DNA of 64,000 nt from Lysobacteraceae bacterium (GCA_026005075.1 BPKJ01000001.1:186001-250000); one strand, 5' to 3'. Positions 30,267 through 41,133 are shown, counted from the stretch's first letter. Numbers and translations are program-made. Notes: generated by a model from the letters alone, not told the origin.

Positions 30267-30530
30267 TCAAGCCCGTAACCAGTGCTCCCCTGTTGGGTCC
30301 GCGCCTTCGGGCGCGGCGGCGTCCTCCTCCTGCCAGCGCCGGATCCAGCGCAGCGCGGCGTCGAGGTCACGGTCCTCGACGCACACCGCGAGCAGCCCCT
30401 GCACCGGCAGTTCGCCCATCGCACCGGTCAGCCATTCGCCCCGCACCCAGGCGGGGATGCCCACGGCCTCCAGCCTTCCGCGCAGGAGGTGGGCGTCGAT
30501 GAGATGCTCGGCCTGATAGATCACCTGCAC
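30267..30530 (-). CDS. Small DUF2007-like putative signal-transducing protein
   Basis: 87 residues from GTG 30530, which has GAGGGGA just upstream. The sequence VIYQAEHLIDAHLLRGRLEA followed by GIPAWVRGEWLTGAMGELPV fits the DUF2007 fold, a small alpha-beta domain resembling GlnB. Function unknown. Divergent from glnS. The 253 bases between it and hemB contain nothing I can support. Confidence 0.75.
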   Translation of the reverse strand: MQVIYQAEHLIDAHLLRGRLEAVGIPAWVRGEWLTGAMGELPVQGLLAVCVEDRDLDAALRWIRRWQEEDAAAPEGADPTGEHWLRA

Positions 30531-30617
30531 GTTCCCCTCCCTCTGCCCTGCGCCACGCCCACCCGGACCGTCGCCGTTGCGGGATAGAATGCCTGTCCTC
30601 CGACGCTCCTCCGCACC

Positions 30618-32351
30618 ATGACCGCCGACCACGCCTCCGAAACCGCGCGCACCGACTTCATCCGCAACATCGTACGCGAGGACCTCGCCGCCGGCCGTCA
30701 CGCCCGGGTACGCACGCGTTTCCCGCCGGAACCCAACGGCTACCTGCACATCGGCCATGCCAAGTCGCTGGTCCTGAACTTCGGCATCGCCGAGGAGTTC
30801 GGCGGCACCTGCAACCTCCGTCTCGACGACACCAACCCGGCCAAGGAAGACCCCGAGTACGTCGAGGCGATCAAGCAGGACATCCTCTGGCTGGGCTACC
30901 GCTGGCACGAGCTGCGCCACGCCTCGGACTACTTCGAGGTGTTCTACCTCGCCGCGGAGAAGCTGATCCGGGACGGCCTTGCCTTCGTCTGCGACCTCAG
31001 TGCCGAAGAGGTGCGGGCCTTCCGCGGCACGCTCACCGAGCCCGGGCGCGAGTCGCCGTGGCGCAACCGCAGCGTGGAGGAGAACCTCGACCTGTTCCGG
31101 CGCATGCGCGCGGGCGAGTTCCCGGACGGCGCGAGAACGCTCCGGGCGCGCATCGACATGGCCGCGGGCAACATCAACCTGCGCGATCCCGCGATCTACC
31201 GCATCAAGCACGTCCCCCACCAGAACACCGGCAACGCGTGGTGCATCTACCCGATGTACGACTACGCCCACTGCCTGTCCGACGCGATCGAGGGCATCAC
31301 CCACTCCCTGTGCACCCTCGAGTTCGAGGACCACCGTCCGCTCTACGACTGGTTCATCGAAAAGGTCGACCTGCCGCGCCACCCCGAGCTGCTCGCGCCC
31401 CTGCGCGAGCGCGGCTGGCACACCACCGCGGCCCGCCCCCGGCAGATCGAGTTCTCGCGGCTCAACATCAACTACACCGTGCTGAGCAAGCGCAAGCTGA
31501 TCACCCTGGTCGGCGAGAAACGGGTCGAGGGCTGGGACGATCCGCGCATGCCGACCCTGCAGGGCCTGCGCCGGCGCGGCTTCACCCCGGCTTCGCTGCG
31601 CCTGTTCGCGCAGCGTATCGGGATCAGCAAGCAGAACTCGCTGATCGACTACGGCGTGCTGGAGCAGGCCCTGCGGGACGATCTCGACGCCCACGCTCCA
31701 AGGCGCCTTGCGGTGCTGAACCCGCTGCGGCTGGTGATCACCAACCTCCCCGCCGACCACGAGGAGCGGCTGCGCTTTCCCAACCACCCCAAGGACCCGT
31801 CCCTGGGCGAACGCGAGGTGCCGTTCTCGCCGGAACTGTGGATCGAGCAGGACGATTTCGCGGAGGATCCGCCCAAGGGCTTCCATCGCCTGCGTCCGGG
31901 CGGCGAGGTACGCCTGCGCGGGGTGGGGATCGTGCGCTGCGACGAGGTGGTGCGCGGCGAGGACGGGGCCATCGAGCTGCGCTGCAGCCTCGACCTCGAC
32001 TCGCGTCCGGGCCGCCCCGGGGCCGACCGCAAGGTCAAGGGGACCATCCACTGGGTCAGCGCCCGCCACGCCGTGCCGGCCGAGATCCGCCTCTACGACC
32101 GCCTGTTCGACGTGCCCGACCCGGACGACGGCGACCGCGGCGGTCCGGGCTTTCTTGCCCACCTCAATCCCGACTCGCGCCGCGTGGTGCAGGGCTGGGT
32201 CGAGCCCGAGGCCGCGTCGCTGCCGGCGGAGACCTCGGTGCAGTTCGAGCGTACCGGCTATTTCATCACCGATCGCCACGACCACCGCGCCGGATCGGCC
32301 GTGTTCAACCGCAGCGTCACCCTGCGTGACACCTGGGCGGGGCGGTCCTGA
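30618..32351 (+). CDS. glnS: Glutaminyl-tRNA synthetase
   Basis: 577 residues, class I. Charges tRNA-Gln directly. The HIGH box is in [20 protein letters not shown] and the KMSKS equivalent is [31 protein letters not shown] and the [16 protein letters not shown] block are GlnRS/GluRS features, with the GlnRS-type anticodon-binding beta barrels at the C terminus. A TAGAAT -10-like sequence is at 30585-30590. The stop overlaps the start of the next gene (TGATG), heading a short co-directional run. Confidence 0.97.
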   Translation: MTADHASETARTDFIRNIVREDLAAGRHARVRTRFPPEPNGYLHIGHAKSLVLNFGIAEEFGGTCNLRLDDTNPAKEDPEYVEAIKQDILWLGYRWHELRHASDYFEVFYLAAEKLIRDGLAFVCDLSAEEVRAFRGTLTEPGRESPWRNRSVEENLDLFRRMRAGEFPDGARTLRARIDMAAGNINLRDPAIYRIKHVPHQNTGNAWCIYPMYDYAHCLSDAIEGITHSLCTLEFEDHRPLYDWFIEKVDLPRHPELLAPLRERGWHTTAARPRQIEFSRLNINYTVLSKRKLITLVGEKRVEGWDDPRMPTLQGLRRRGFTPASLRLFAQRIGISKQNSLIDYGVLEQALRDDLDAHAPRRLAVLNPLRLVITNLPADHEERLRFPNHPKDPSLGEREVPFSPELWIEQDDFAEDPPKGFHRLRPGGEVRLRGVGIVRCDEVVRGEDGAIELRCSLDLDSRPGRPGADRKVKGTIHWVSARHAVPAEIRLYDRLFDVPDPDDGDRGGPGFLAHLNPDSRRVVQGWVEPEAASLPAETSVQFERTGYFITDRHDHRAGSAVFNRSVTLRDTWAGRS

Positions 32352-32683
32352 TGCGTGCGCTGACCGCCCTCGCCGCGCTGGCGCTGCTCGCCGCCTGCAC
32401 CACCGCGCCGGCGACCGGCACGCTGCCGCAGCCTGTGCCCGCGAGCCCCGAGCCTTCCCGCCACTGCAAGACCGATGCCGACTGCGCGGTCAAGAACGTG
32501 GGCAACTGCTGCGGCTACTTCCCCGCCTGCGTCAACAAGGACGCCCCGACCTTTCCCGAGCAGGTCCGCCGCGACTGCGAACGGGAGGGGCGGATGGCGG
32601 TGTGCGGCTTCGTCGAGATCGAGTCCTGCCGCTGCGTCAACCAGCGCTGCGAGCCCGCTCCGGGCGGTGCGGAGGCCTTGTGA
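32351..32683 (+). CDS. Small cysteine-rich lipoprotein
   Basis: 110 residues, family not recognised. The signal LTALAALALLAACTTAP gives a lipobox Cys near residue 16. The mature part has about nine cysteines (RHCKTDADCAVKNVGNCCGY and EIESCRCVNQRCEP), suggesting a disulfide-knotted periplasmic domain. Both ends overlap neighbours by one base (TGATG), so it is translated with glnS and the deaminase gene. Confidence 0.75.
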   Translation: MRALTALAALALLAACTTAPATGTLPQPVPASPEPSRHCKTDADCAVKNVGNCCGYFPACVNKDAPTFPEQVRRDCEREGRMAVCGFVEIESCRCVNQRCEPAPGGAEAL

Positions 32684-33252
32684 TGCCGCACGCCGAGGTT
32701 CGCCTGAGCCTGCCGCACTGGGTGCAGTCCTTCGCCTTCGCACCCTGCTACCCGGACGCGGAGGCCCAGGTCGCGCTGGCCATCGCGCTCGCCGAGCGCA
32801 ACCTCGCCGAGGGCACCGGCGGCCCGTTCGGGGCCGCGTTGTTCGACGGTGCGGGCCGCCTGCTCGGCGTCGGGGTCAACCGGGTCCTGCCCGAGCACTG
32901 CTCGGCGGCCCATGCCGAGATGATGGCCTTCATGACCGCCCAGCAGCGGCTCGGCGGCTGCCGGCTCAACGACCCGGCGACCGGCGTGACCGCTCCGGTC
33001 ACCCTCGCCACCTCGGCCCAGCCCTGCTGCATGTGCTACGGCGCCAGCTTCTGGGCCGGGCTGGACCGGATGCTGATCGGCGCCCGAGCCGAGGACGTGA
33101 TGCGGCTGACCGAGTTCGACGAGGGCCCGCTGCCGGCCGACTGGGTGGGCGAGCTGGAACGCCGCGGCATCGTGGTCCGGCGCGACCTTCTGCGCGAACG
33201 CGCCTGCGCCGTCCTCCGCCGCTACGGCGAGCAGGGCGGGCCGCGCTACTGA
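32683..33252 (+). CDS. Cytidine/nucleoside deaminase-family protein
   Basis: 189 residues. Zinc-dependent deaminase fold: the HAE motif is in SAAHAEMMAFM and the PCxxC motif in SAQPCCMCYGASFWAGLDR. GGPFGAALFDGAGRLLGVGV is the substrate-side strand. It is closer to guanine deaminase/nucleoside deaminases than to TadA, because it has a long N-terminal extension and a lysine/arginine-poor C terminus. The substrate cannot be assigned. Confidence 0.88.
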   Translation: MPHAEVRLSLPHWVQSFAFAPCYPDAEAQVALAIALAERNLAEGTGGPFGAALFDGAGRLLGVGVNRVLPEHCSAAHAEMMAFMTAQQRLGGCRLNDPATGVTAPVTLATSAQPCCMCYGASFWAGLDRMLIGARAEDVMRLTEFDEGPLPADWVGELERRGIVVRRDLLRERACAVLRRYGEQGGPRY

Positions 33253-33260
33253 GCGCGGCC

Positions 33261-34358
33261 ATGCACACGGGTCGGTCCGGCGTCGAGATCACGCCCCGCG
33301 AGGGTCTGCTCGCCTGGTGCCGCCCCGGCTTCGAGGGCGAGCTCGCGGCCGAGCTCGGCCGCGACGCGGCACGCGAGGGCCGCATCGGCCACGTGCGGGC
33401 ACGCCGCGGCGATGGCCTTGCCCTGTTCCTGCTCGACCCCTCGAGCTGCCCCCCGGGGTCCGCAGACCGGCCCTGGACCCGGCCCATCTTCGCCCGCGGT
33501 ATCCGCCGGCTGCGGACCGAGCTGCGCGCGCTGGACCCCACGGACCGTCTCAGTCCGGTGCTGGAGGCGCTGGAAACGCTGCGGCCGCCGCACGGCTGGA
33601 GCGGGCTCGTCGTGGAGCACCCCGACAGCGATGCCGGCAAGCCGCTGGCGCCGCTGGCGCGCGGCTTCGGCCGCGTCGTCGAGGCGGCCCTTGCGAGGCG
33701 TGGCTGGCTGCAACGCGACGGCGTGCAGGCGGCACCCGTCCTGCATCTCGCCCTGCTCGCCACCGACCACCTCCTGCTTGCCGAGAGCTGCGCGGGCGAA
33801 CCACCGTGGCCGGGCGGCATCCCGCGCCTGCGTCTCCTGCGCGAGGCGCCCTCCCGCTCCGCGCTCAAGCTCGAAGAGGCCTTGCTGGTCCTGCTCCGCC
33901 CCGAGGAACGCCAAGGCTGGCTGCAACCGGGCATGCAGGCCGCCGACCTCGGGGCTGCGCCCGGAGGCTGGAGCTGGGTACTCGCCCGCCACCATCTCGA
34001 CGTGACCGCGGTCGACAACGGCCCGATGGCGGCAAGCGCACTGGCCACCGGCCTGATCCGCCACCTGCGCGCCGACGGTTTCACCTTCCGCCCGCAGCGG
34101 CCGCTGGACTGGATGGTCTGCGACATGGTCGAGCAGCCCGCGCGGGTCGCGGCGCGGATCGCGACCTGGCTACGCGAAGGCTGGTGTCGGCAGACGATCT
34201 TCAACCTCAAGCTGCCGATGAAGAAGCGCCTCGAGGAGGTCGACCGCTGCCTCGGCATACTGCAGGACCGGTCCGGCCGCGCGCTGGACTTGCGCGCCCG
34301 CCAGCTCTACCACGATCGCGAGGAGATCACCGTCTTCGCCCGACCCAGCGCTTCCTGA
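33261..34358 (+). CDS. rlmM: 23S rRNA 2'-O-ribose methyltransferase RlmM
   Basis: 365 residues. Methylates C2498 of 23S rRNA. The N-terminal THUMP-like part has EGLLAWCRPGFEGELAAELG. The catalytic domain has the SAM motif QAADLGAAPGGWSWVLARH, then VTAVDNGPMAASALATGLI, LDWMVCDMVEQPARVA and the conserved TIFNLKLPMKKRLEEV. It ends RQLYHDREEITVFARP as in the E. coli protein. Confidence 0.94.
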   Translation: MHTGRSGVEITPREGLLAWCRPGFEGELAAELGRDAAREGRIGHVRARRGDGLALFLLDPSSCPPGSADRPWTRPIFARGIRRLRTELRALDPTDRLSPVLEALETLRPPHGWSGLVVEHPDSDAGKPLAPLARGFGRVVEAALARRGWLQRDGVQAAPVLHLALLATDHLLLAESCAGEPPWPGGIPRLRLLREAPSRSALKLEEALLVLLRPEERQGWLQPGMQAADLGAAPGGWSWVLARHHLDVTAVDNGPMAASALATGLIRHLRADGFTFRPQRPLDWMVCDMVEQPARVAARIATWLREGWCRQTIFNLKLPMKKRLEEVDRCLGILQDRSGRALDLRARQLYHDREEITVFARPSAS

Positions 34359-34367
34359 CGCCTGCGG

Positions 34368-34820
34368 TCAGCGCAACTTCCAGTTGCGCTCCATCTCGAG
34401 GTAGGTGAACGAGGCCGACCAGGTGATGAGAACGAAGCCGACCAGTGCCTCGGTACCGATCAGGAAACGCAGCGGCCCGGTCGGGGTGAGGTCACCGAAA
34501 CCGACGGTGGTATAGGTCACCGCCGAGAGATAGACCGAGTCGAGCAGCCGCGCCTGCCCGAGGCCGACGACCTCCCCGGCCTCGGGCACGCATTGGAGCA
34601 AGACCCAGATTCCCACGCCGAAGAGCCAGATCTCGGCGATGTGCAGGCCGATCGCGGCGAGCACCGCGACCAGCACCCGGCGGCGCCGCGCCGCGGTCCG
34701 GGCAGACAGGCGCAGCGAGACCGCACTCAGCCCCTCGTAGTGGCCGACCACGCTGCCGAGGACCAGCGCCAGCGTGACCAGGACCACGACCGCATTGGTG
34801 CCCCAGTCGGTGTAGCCCAC
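34368..34820 (-). CDS. Two-helix potassium channel-like protein
   Basis: 150 residues. The pore loop TYTTVGFGDLTPTGPLRFL carries the TVGFGD selectivity filter of the Ion_trans_2 family. A membrane helix follows (EALVGFVLITWSASFTYLEM) and two hydrophobic segments precede it. No cytoplasmic RCK domain is present, so gating is unknown. It lies 18 bases beyond the prpC stop on the same strand. Confidence 0.86.
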   Translation of the reverse strand: MGYTDWGTNAVVVLVTLALVLGSVVGHYEGLSAVSLRLSARTAARRRRVLVAVLAAIGLHIAEIWLFGVGIWVLLQCVPEAGEVVGLGQARLLDSVYLSAVTYTTVGFGDLTPTGPLRFLIGTEALVGFVLITWSASFTYLEMERNWKLR

Positions 34821-34838
34821 GCCGGCGCCGCTCCGCGG

Positions 34839-35984
34839 TCAGCGCTGCTCGATCGGCACGAAGGCCCGGTCCTCGGGGCCGACGTAGTTGGCGCTCGGAC
34901 GGATGATCTTGCCGTCGATGCGCTGCTCCATCACGTGCGCGGTCCAGCCCGAGGTGCGCGCGATCACGAACAGCGGCGTGAACATCGCCGTGGGCACACC
35001 CATCATGTGGTAGGCCGAGGCGCTGTACCAGTCGAGGTTGGGGAACATCTTCTTGAGGTCCCACATCAGATTCTCGATGCGCTCGCTGACCTCGAACAGG
35101 GTGCGGTTGCCGCCCTCGGTGCAGAGGCGGCGCGAGATCTCCTTGATGATCGGATTGCGCGGATCGCCGGTGGTGTAGACCGGATGGCCGAAGCCGATGA
35201 TGATCTCGCGGCGCTCGACGCGGGCGCGGATGTCCGCCTCGGCCTCGTCGGCGCTGGCGTAGCGCGCGATGATCTCCATCGCCACCTCGTTGGCCCCGCC
35301 GTGCTTGGGACCGCGCAGCGCGCCGATCGCCCCGGTGACGCAGGAGTACATGTCCGAGCCGGTGCCGGCGATCACGCGCGCGGTGAAGGTGCTGGCGTTG
35401 AACTCATGCTCGGCGTAGAGGATCAGCGACTGGTCCAGCGCCCGCGCGTGGCTCGCGCTGGGCGGGGTGCCGTGCAGGAGATGCAGGAAATGGGCGGCGA
35501 TCGAGTCGTCGTCGGTCTCGACGTCGATGCGCCGTCCGTGCCGCGTGAAATGCCACCAGTACAGCAGCATCGAGCCGAAGCTCGCCATCAGACGGTCGGC
35601 GATGTCACGCGCCTCGTGCATCGGCTGGCCCTCGCGCTCGGGGAGCACGGTGCCCAGCACCGAGCAGCCGGTGCGCAAGACGTCCATCGGATGCGCTGCC
35701 GCGGGAATCAGCTCCAGCGCCTCGGTGACGATCGCGGGCAGGCCACGCAGGCGCTTGAGCTTGAGCTTGTAGGCGCGCAGCTGGTCCGCGGTGGGCAGGC
35801 TGCCATGGACCAGAAGATGGGCGACCTCCTCGAAACACGCCTTCTCGGCCAGGTCCTTGATGTCGTAGCCGCGGTAATGCAGGTCGTTGCCGGTGCGCCC
35901 CACCGTGCAAAGGGCGGTGTTGCCTGCCGCGGTGCCCGACAGCGCCACGGACTTCTTGGCCTTGGGAAGGACTTGCTCGCTCAT
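34839..35984 (-). CDS. prpC: 2-methylcitrate synthase / citrate synthase family
   Basis: 381 residues, the short type II-like form. Condenses propionyl-CoA with oxaloacetate. Signatures: [20 protein letters not shown], the [20 protein letters not shown] region, [32 protein letters not shown] and [16 protein letters not shown]-like end with [14 protein letters not shown]. These fit PrpC better than GltA. AAGGAGG precedes the ATG. prpB lies 1.9 kb upstream on the same strand with two unrelated genes between; prpD/acnD are not in the window. Confidence 0.92.
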   Translation of the reverse strand: MSEQVLPKAKKSVALSGTAAGNTALCTVGRTGNDLHYRGYDIKDLAEKACFEEVAHLLVHGSLPTADQLRAYKLKLKRLRGLPAIVTEALELIPAAAHPMDVLRTGCSVLGTVLPEREGQPMHEARDIADRLMASFGSMLLYWWHFTRHGRRIDVETDDDSIAAHFLHLLHGTPPSASHARALDQSLILYAEHEFNASTFTARVIAGTGSDMYSCVTGAIGALRGPKHGGANEVAMEIIARYASADEAEADIRARVERREIIIGFGHPVYTTGDPRNPIIKEISRRLCTEGGNRTLFEVSERIENLMWDLKKMFPNLDWYSASAYHMMGVPTAMFTPLFVIARTSGWTAHVMEQRIDGKIIRPSANYVGPEDRAFVPIEQR

Positions 35985-36061
35985 CGGACGCCTCCTTGAA
36001 AAAGGCGCCATTATAGGTTGTGACGGCGATGGGGCGGGACGCTGCCCGGCCTGCGGCCTTG

Positions 36062-37291
36062 CTAGGCAAAGAAGGCGTAGCCGACGAGGATCGCGGCGAG
36101 GATGCCTGCGGCGTCGGCAAGCAGGGCGCAGCCGACGGCGTGCCGCGCACGCCGGATGCCCACCGCACCGAAATAGACCGCGAGCACGTAGAAAGTGGTC
36201 TCGGTGCTGCCCTGCATGGTCGCCGCGACCAGGGCGGGAAAGCTGTCGACACCATGGTGTTGCATGGTCTCCAGCAGGAGGGCCCGCGCCGCGCTGCCCG
36301 AGAAGGGCTTGGCCAGCGCGACCGGCAAGGCATCGACGAAGCGCGCGTCCAGCCCCGTCCAGGCCACCGCCGCGCGGACGCCTTCCAGCGCGGCGTCGAG
36401 CGCCCCCGAGGCGCGGAGCACGCCGATCGCACAGAGCATGGCGACGAGGTAGGGGAGCAGGTCCCGCGCGACCTCGAAACCCTGCCGCGCACCTTCGACG
36501 AAGGCCTCGTAGACCGGCACCCGGCGCAGGGCACCGGCCACCAGGAAGGCCGTCACCAGCCCCAGCAGGACCAGATTGCCCAGCAGCGAGGACAGGTGCG
36601 TCAGGGCGCTCGCGCCCAACCCGCCGACCAGGCCGATGAGGCTGCCCAGGGCCAGCGCGCCACCCAGCATCCAGGCGAGCAGCACCGGATCACGCCACGG
36701 CAGACGCTGCACCACGCCCACCGCCACCAGGCCGGCAAGGGTCGACGCGGTGGTGGCGAGCAGGATCGGCAGGAACACCAGCGCCGGCTCGGCCGCGCCC
36801 TGCTGCAGGCGGTAGACGAGGATGCTGATCGGCAGCACGGTGACCCCGGAACTGTTGAGCACGAGGAACAGGATCTGCGCGTTGCTCGCCGTGTCCTTGG
36901 TCGGATTCAGTTCGTGCAGGGCGCGCATGGCGCGCAGCCCGATCGGCGTGGCTGCATTGTCGAGCCCAAGGCCGTTGGCGGCGAGGTTCAGGGTGACCAG
37001 GCCCAGCGCCGGGTGGCCGCGCGGCACCTCGGGCATGATCCTCGCGAAGAGCGGGGCGAGCAGGCGCGCCAGCGCCTCGACCAGGCCGGCGCGCTCGGCG
37101 ATCGCCAGCAGCCCCAGCCACAGCGTGAGGGTGCCGAACAGCAGCACCATCAGCTCCACCGAAAGGCGCGCCATTTCGAACAGCGCGGCGACCATGCGGG
37201 CGAAGACCTCCGCGTCGGCGCCCAGCAGCCAGCGCCCCAGCCCGGTCAGCATGGCGGTGAGGAAGAAGACCAGCCAAAGCCCGTTCAGCAT
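36062..37291 (-). CDS. Fused SpmA/SpmB-type nucleoside recognition membrane protein
   Basis: 409 residues with about ten membrane helices. The N half resembles SpmA ([20 protein letters not shown] and [20 protein letters not shown]). The C half resembles SpmB ([40 protein letters not shown] and [20 protein letters not shown]). In Bacillus these two Gate-domain proteins are separate spore genes. A fused form occurs in non-sporulating proteobacteria, with unknown transport function. The start overlaps the end of the acetyltransferase gene. Confidence 0.85.
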   Translation of the reverse strand: MLNGLWLVFFLTAMLTGLGRWLLGADAEVFARMVAALFEMARLSVELMVLLFGTLTLWLGLLAIAERAGLVEALARLLAPLFARIMPEVPRGHPALGLVTLNLAANGLGLDNAATPIGLRAMRALHELNPTKDTASNAQILFLVLNSSGVTVLPISILVYRLQQGAAEPALVFLPILLATTASTLAGLVAVGVVQRLPWRDPVLLAWMLGGALALGSLIGLVGGLGASALTHLSSLLGNLVLLGLVTAFLVAGALRRVPVYEAFVEGARQGFEVARDLLPYLVAMLCAIGVLRASGALDAALEGVRAAVAWTGLDARFVDALPVALAKPFSGSAARALLLETMQHHGVDSFPALVAATMQGSTETTFYVLAVYFGAVGIRRARHAVGCALLADAAGILAAILVGYAFFA

Positions 37292-37851
37292 GGGCGTCCT
37301 GCCTCGTCCAGCCGGGCGCGGTAAAGCCAGTGCAGCGACAGCGGATGCGCGGGCGGCAGCCGCGGGTGCGCGAAATCGCCCTCCGGGTCACGCCGGAAGC
37401 CGAGCCGCTCCATCCGCCGCCATGAGCGCCGGTTGGCGGGCACGGTGTAGGCCACCACCCGGTCCACACCGAGGCGCATGCGCAGGTCGCGCAGCACGGC
37501 CAACGCCGCCTCCTGCGCGTAGCCCTTGCCCCACACCGCCGCGGCGAGACGCCAGCCGATCTCGATCGCCGGTGTGAACGCAGCCGTGAACGGCACCTGC
37601 TGGGCGCCGACGAAGCCGATCAGGTCGCCCTCCGCACGCCGCTCCACCGCCCACATGCCAAAGCCATGCGCCTCGAAGTGGGCCTCCATCCGTGCCAGCA
37701 GCACGTCGCTGAGCGCGTGCCCGATCGGGCCCACGAGGTAGCGCATGACCTCGGGGTCGGCGTGGAGGGCTGCCAGCGGAGCTGCATCGGTCGCCCGCCA
37801 GCGGCGCAACACCAGCCGGTCGGTCTCGATCCGCAGCGGGGGCCGGGGCAT
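37285..37851 (-). CDS. GNAT-family N-acetyltransferase (RimJ/RimL-like)
   Basis: 188 residues. ETDRLVLRRWRATDAAPLAA is the typical RimJ-type start. The acetyl-CoA loop region is WGKGYAQEAALAVLRDL, and VAYTVPANRRSWRRMERLGF marks the C-terminal part. Substrate unknown. Its last codons overlap the start of the SpmA/SpmB fusion gene by seven bases, so they are co-translated. Confidence 0.9.
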   Translation of the reverse strand: MPRPPLRIETDRLVLRRWRATDAAPLAALHADPEVMRYLVGPIGHALSDVLLARMEAHFEAHGFGMWAVERRAEGDLIGFVGAQQVPFTAAFTPAIEIGWRLAAAVWGKGYAQEAALAVLRDLRMRLGVDRVVAYTVPANRRSWRRMERLGFRRDPEGDFAHPRLPPAHPLSLHWLYRARLDEAGRPC

Positions 37852-37869
37852 GCGGCCGCTCCGCCGCTC

Positions 37870-38757
37870 TCAGCCCCGGCTGCGGGCGAACAGCGCGTCG
37901 AGCCGACGCTCGAACTCGTGGTAGCCGATCCGCTCGTAGAGCTCCTCGCGGGTCTGCATCCGGTCCAGCACGGCGCGCTGGTGGCCGTCCCGGCGGATGG
38001 TCTCGTAGACCAGCTCGGCCGCCTTGTTCATGGCCCGGAATGCCGACAGCGGGAAGAGCTGGATCGCCACCCCCACCGAGGCCAGCTCCTCGCGGCTGAA
38101 CAGCGGGGTCTTGCCGAACTCGGTGACGTTGGCGAGGACCGGGACCTTCACTGCCTCGACGAAGCGTCGGTAGGTGTCGAGGTCGTACGCAGCCTCGGCG
38201 AAGATGCCGTCGGCACCGGCCTCGACGCAGGCCACCGCGCGTTCGATGGCGGCGTCCACGCCGTGCACCGCGATGGCGTCGGTGCGCGCGATCAGGAAGA
38301 ACTGCGGATCGGTGCGCGCGTCGGCCGCGGCCTTGACCCGATCCACCATCTCCTCGGTGCTGACCACCTCCTTGCCGGGACGGTGACCGCAGCGCTTGGC
38401 GCCCACCTGATCCTCGATGTGGCAGGCCGCCGCGCCAGCCTTGATCAGCGCCTTGATCGTGCGCTCGATGTTGAAGGCGCTCGGCCCGAAGCCGGTGTCG
38501 ATGTCCACCAGAAGTGGCAGATCGCACACGTCGGTGATGCGCCGGGTGTCGATCAGCACATCCTCGAGGGTGTTGATGCCGAGATCAGGCAGACCGAGCG
38601 AGCCGGCCGCCACCCCGCCTCCGGAGAGGTAGATCGCGCGGTAGCCCGCACGCCGCGCGAGCAGCGCATGGTTGGCATTGATGGCCCCGATGACCTGCAG
38701 CGGTTTCTCGGCGGCCAGGGCGGCGCGGAACCTCGCGCCCGCGGAAGCAGATGTCAT
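37870..38757 (-). CDS. prpB: Methylisocitrate lyase
   Basis: 295 residues, PEP mutase/isocitrate lyase superfamily. Splits 2-methylisocitrate into pyruvate and succinate. [38 protein letters not shown], and the catalytic [20 protein letters not shown] with its KRCGH motif are all present. [14 protein letters not shown] and [15 protein letters not shown] are also canonical. It completes the methylcitrate cycle with prpC downstream. Confidence 0.96.
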   Translation of the reverse strand: MTSASAGARFRAALAAEKPLQVIGAINANHALLARRAGYRAIYLSGGGVAAGSLGLPDLGINTLEDVLIDTRRITDVCDLPLLVDIDTGFGPSAFNIERTIKALIKAGAAACHIEDQVGAKRCGHRPGKEVVSTEEMVDRVKAAADARTDPQFFLIARTDAIAVHGVDAAIERAVACVEAGADGIFAEAAYDLDTYRRFVEAVKVPVLANVTEFGKTPLFSREELASVGVAIQLFPLSAFRAMNKAAELVYETIRRDGHQRAVLDRMQTREELYERIGYHEFERRLDALFARSRG

Positions 38758-38813
38758 GCGTCGTTCCTGGATCGATGCCGGGAAGGCGGCGGCCGCCGCC
38801 CTCCGCCGGCCGC

Positions 38814-39800
38814 TCAGCCGAGCAGGTGTGCCACGCCGGCGCGCTCCTCCTCGAGCTCGGCAAGGGTGCGTTCGATCATCTGCCGGGAGAAGTCGTCGAT
38901 CGGCAGATCAGGCACGATCTGATAGCGCCCGGCTTCGCAGGTGACCGGGTAGCCGAAGATCACGCCCTCGGGGATGCCGTAGCTGCCGTCGGAGGGCACG
39001 CCCATGGTCACCCACCGGCCCGCGCTGCCCAGCACCCAGTCGCGAACATGGTCGATCGCGGCATTGGCGGCCGAGGCCGCCGAGGACAGGCCACGGGCCT
39101 CGATGATGGCGGCGCCGCGCTTGCCGACGGTGGGGATGAACACCTCGCGGTTCCAGGCCTCGTCGCCGATCCGCTCCTTGAGCGAGACACCGCCGGCGGT
39201 GGCGAAGCGGTAGTCGGGGTACATGGTCGGACTGTGGTTGCCCCACACGACCAGCTTCTCGATGTCGGCGACCGGGACCCCGGCCTTGGCGGCCAGCTGC
39301 GACAGGGCGCGGTTGTGGTCCAGCCGCAGCATTGCGGTGAAGTTGCGGGCCTCGAGCGAAGGCGCCGACTTCATGGCGATGTAGGCGTTGGTGTTGGCCG
39401 GATTGCCGACCACCAGCACCTTGACCCCGCGCGAGGCGACCTCGTCCAGCGCCCGCCCCTGCTCGGTGAAGATGCGTGCGTTCTCCAGCAGCAGGTCCTT
39501 GCGCTCCATGCCCGGACCACGCGGCTTCGCGCCGACCAGGAGGGCGACGTCGGCATCCCGGAAGGCCACCTTCGGATCGTCCGTGCCGACCATGCCGGCC
39601 AGCAGCGGGAAGGCGCAGTCCTCCAGTTCCATCATCACCCCGCGCAGGGCCGCCTGGGCCTTTTCCATCGGCAGCTCCAGCATCTGCAGGATGACCGGCT
39701 GATCCTTGCCGAGCATCTCGCCCGAGGCGATGCGGAACAGCAGCGAATAGCCGATCTGGCCGGCAGCACCGGTCACGGCTACGCGAACGGGGGTCTTCAT
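38814..39800 (-). CDS. mdh: Malate dehydrogenase
   Basis: 328 residues. NAD-dependent oxidation of malate to oxaloacetate. The NAD loop is [40 protein letters not shown] carries the substrate arginines, [20 protein letters not shown] follows, and the catalytic histidine is in [18 protein letters not shown]. This is the form shared by betaproteobacteria and Xanthomonadales, not the E. coli type. It supplies oxaloacetate for PrpC and for the neighbouring aminotransferase. Confidence 0.96.
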   Translation of the reverse strand: MKTPVRVAVTGAAGQIGYSLLFRIASGEMLGKDQPVILQMLELPMEKAQAALRGVMMELEDCAFPLLAGMVGTDDPKVAFRDADVALLVGAKPRGPGMERKDLLLENARIFTEQGRALDEVASRGVKVLVVGNPANTNAYIAMKSAPSLEARNFTAMLRLDHNRALSQLAAKAGVPVADIEKLVVWGNHSPTMYPDYRFATAGGVSLKERIGDEAWNREVFIPTVGKRGAAIIEARGLSSAASAANAAIDHVRDWVLGSAGRWVTMGVPSDGSYGIPEGVIFGYPVTCEAGRYQIVPDLPIDDFSRQMIERTLAELEEERAGVAHLLG

Positions 39801-39847
39801 GGTCGGTCTCCAGAATCCTTGGGGGTTGGGGCGGCCTGCTCGCAGGT

Positions 39848-41056
39848 TCAGGCCAGTTCGGCGAAGAAATCCCTGATCCGCTGCATGCCCTCGTCGAGCT
39901 GCCCGGCCGGACAGGTGTAGGAAATGCGTAGCGCCGCCGGCTCGCCGAACGCCGATCCGGGCACGCAGGCCACGCCCTTGGTCTCGAGCAGCGCGCTGCA
40001 CAGTTCGACGTCGTTGCCGATGCGCAGCCCGCTGGGGCCATGGGTGGTGCCGAAATAGTGGCTCACATCCGGGAACACGTAGAACGCGCCTTGCGGGCGG
40101 GGACAGCGCAGACCGGGGATGGACTCGAGCACCGCAAGCACCCGGTCGCGCCGTTCCTGGAACTCCCGGGTCCTGGCCTCGGGCACGTCCTGCGGACCCG
40201 ACAGCGCCGCGATGGCGGCCGCCGTGGTGATCTCCGGGACGTTGGTGATGTGGTTCGAGTTGAGCGTCGTGACCGCGCCCGCCACCGCCTCGGGCCCGGC
40301 CATGAAGCCGACCCGCCAGCCGGGCATCCCGTAGGTCTTGGAGAGCGAATCGACGAACACCACGCGGTCCCGCAACTCCGGCCGCGCCTGCACGAAGTTG
40401 TGATACCGCAGGCCGTCGAAGATCATCCGGTTGTAGATGTCGTCGGTGATCACCCAGGTGTCCGGATGGCGGACCAGGACCTCCGCCAGCGCGGCGATCT
40501 CCTCGCCGCGGTAGACCATCCCGGTCGGGTTGGAGGGGTTGTTGAACAGGAACACCCTGGGCCGGTGCTCGCGCAGCACCGCATCGAGCTGTGCCGGGGT
40601 GAGCTTGTAGTCCTGGGACGCCGGGCAGGGCAGGGTCACGACGCGTGCGTCGACGATGTCGGCGATGTCGACGTAGCTGGTCCAGTAGGGCGTCGGGAAG
40701 GCGATCACGTCGCCCTCGTCGAGAAGCGCCTCGGCGAGGTTGTAGAGGATGTGCTTGGCGCCGATGCCGGTCGCGCAGTGGGCGCGGGTGTATCCGCTCA
40801 GCCCCAGCGCCTCGATGTGTCCGAGGAAGGCATCCAGCAGCGCCTCGGCACCGCGGTTGCTGCCGTACTGGCCGGAGTCACGGGCCAGTGCCTCCCGCGC
40901 AGCCTGGTAGACGTGTTCGCCGGGCAGGAAGTTGGGCACCCCGATGGAGAAGCTGATGATGTCCCGCCCCGCCGCCTTCAGGGCCTTGGCCTTCTCGGCC
41001 ACGGCCATGATGGCACTGGGCTTGGCTCGGCTCATGCGGCGGGCTAGCGCGGGCAT
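39848..41056 (-). CDS. Aspartate/aromatic aminotransferase, PLP fold type I
   Basis: 402 residues. [20 protein letters not shown]-like N terminus, then [20 protein letters not shown] and [20 protein letters not shown]. The PLP lysine is in [20 protein letters not shown] and the C-terminal arginine in [17 protein letters not shown]. This is the class I-alpha subgroup of bacterial aspartate aminotransferases. GGAG lies six bases before the ATG. Aspartate is the likely substrate but others are possible. Adjacent to mdh, with which it shares oxaloacetate. Confidence 0.92.
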   Translation of the reverse strand: MPALARRMSRAKPSAIMAVAEKAKALKAAGRDIISFSIGVPNFLPGEHVYQAAREALARDSGQYGSNRGAEALLDAFLGHIEALGLSGYTRAHCATGIGAKHILYNLAEALLDEGDVIAFPTPYWTSYVDIADIVDARVVTLPCPASQDYKLTPAQLDAVLREHRPRVFLFNNPSNPTGMVYRGEEIAALAEVLVRHPDTWVITDDIYNRMIFDGLRYHNFVQARPELRDRVVFVDSLSKTYGMPGWRVGFMAGPEAVAGAVTTLNSNHITNVPEITTAAAIAALSGPQDVPEARTREFQERRDRVLAVLESIPGLRCPRPQGAFYVFPDVSHYFGTTHGPSGLRIGNDVELCSALLETKGVACVPGSAFGEPAALRISYTCPAGQLDEGMQRIRDFFAELA

Positions 41057-41133
41057 TGCGGCTCCATCGGGCAGTCGGACAGGCCGCGCAGTTTAGCATG
41101 GGGCCTGCCCCCCTCGGCCCCCGATCCAGTGCC

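Noticed and set aside
34839-35984. Calling the citrate-synthase-family gene gltA
   Set aside because: It is the short form with PrpC-like blocks and lies near prpB; a hexameric GltA would be about 430 residues with a different N terminus.
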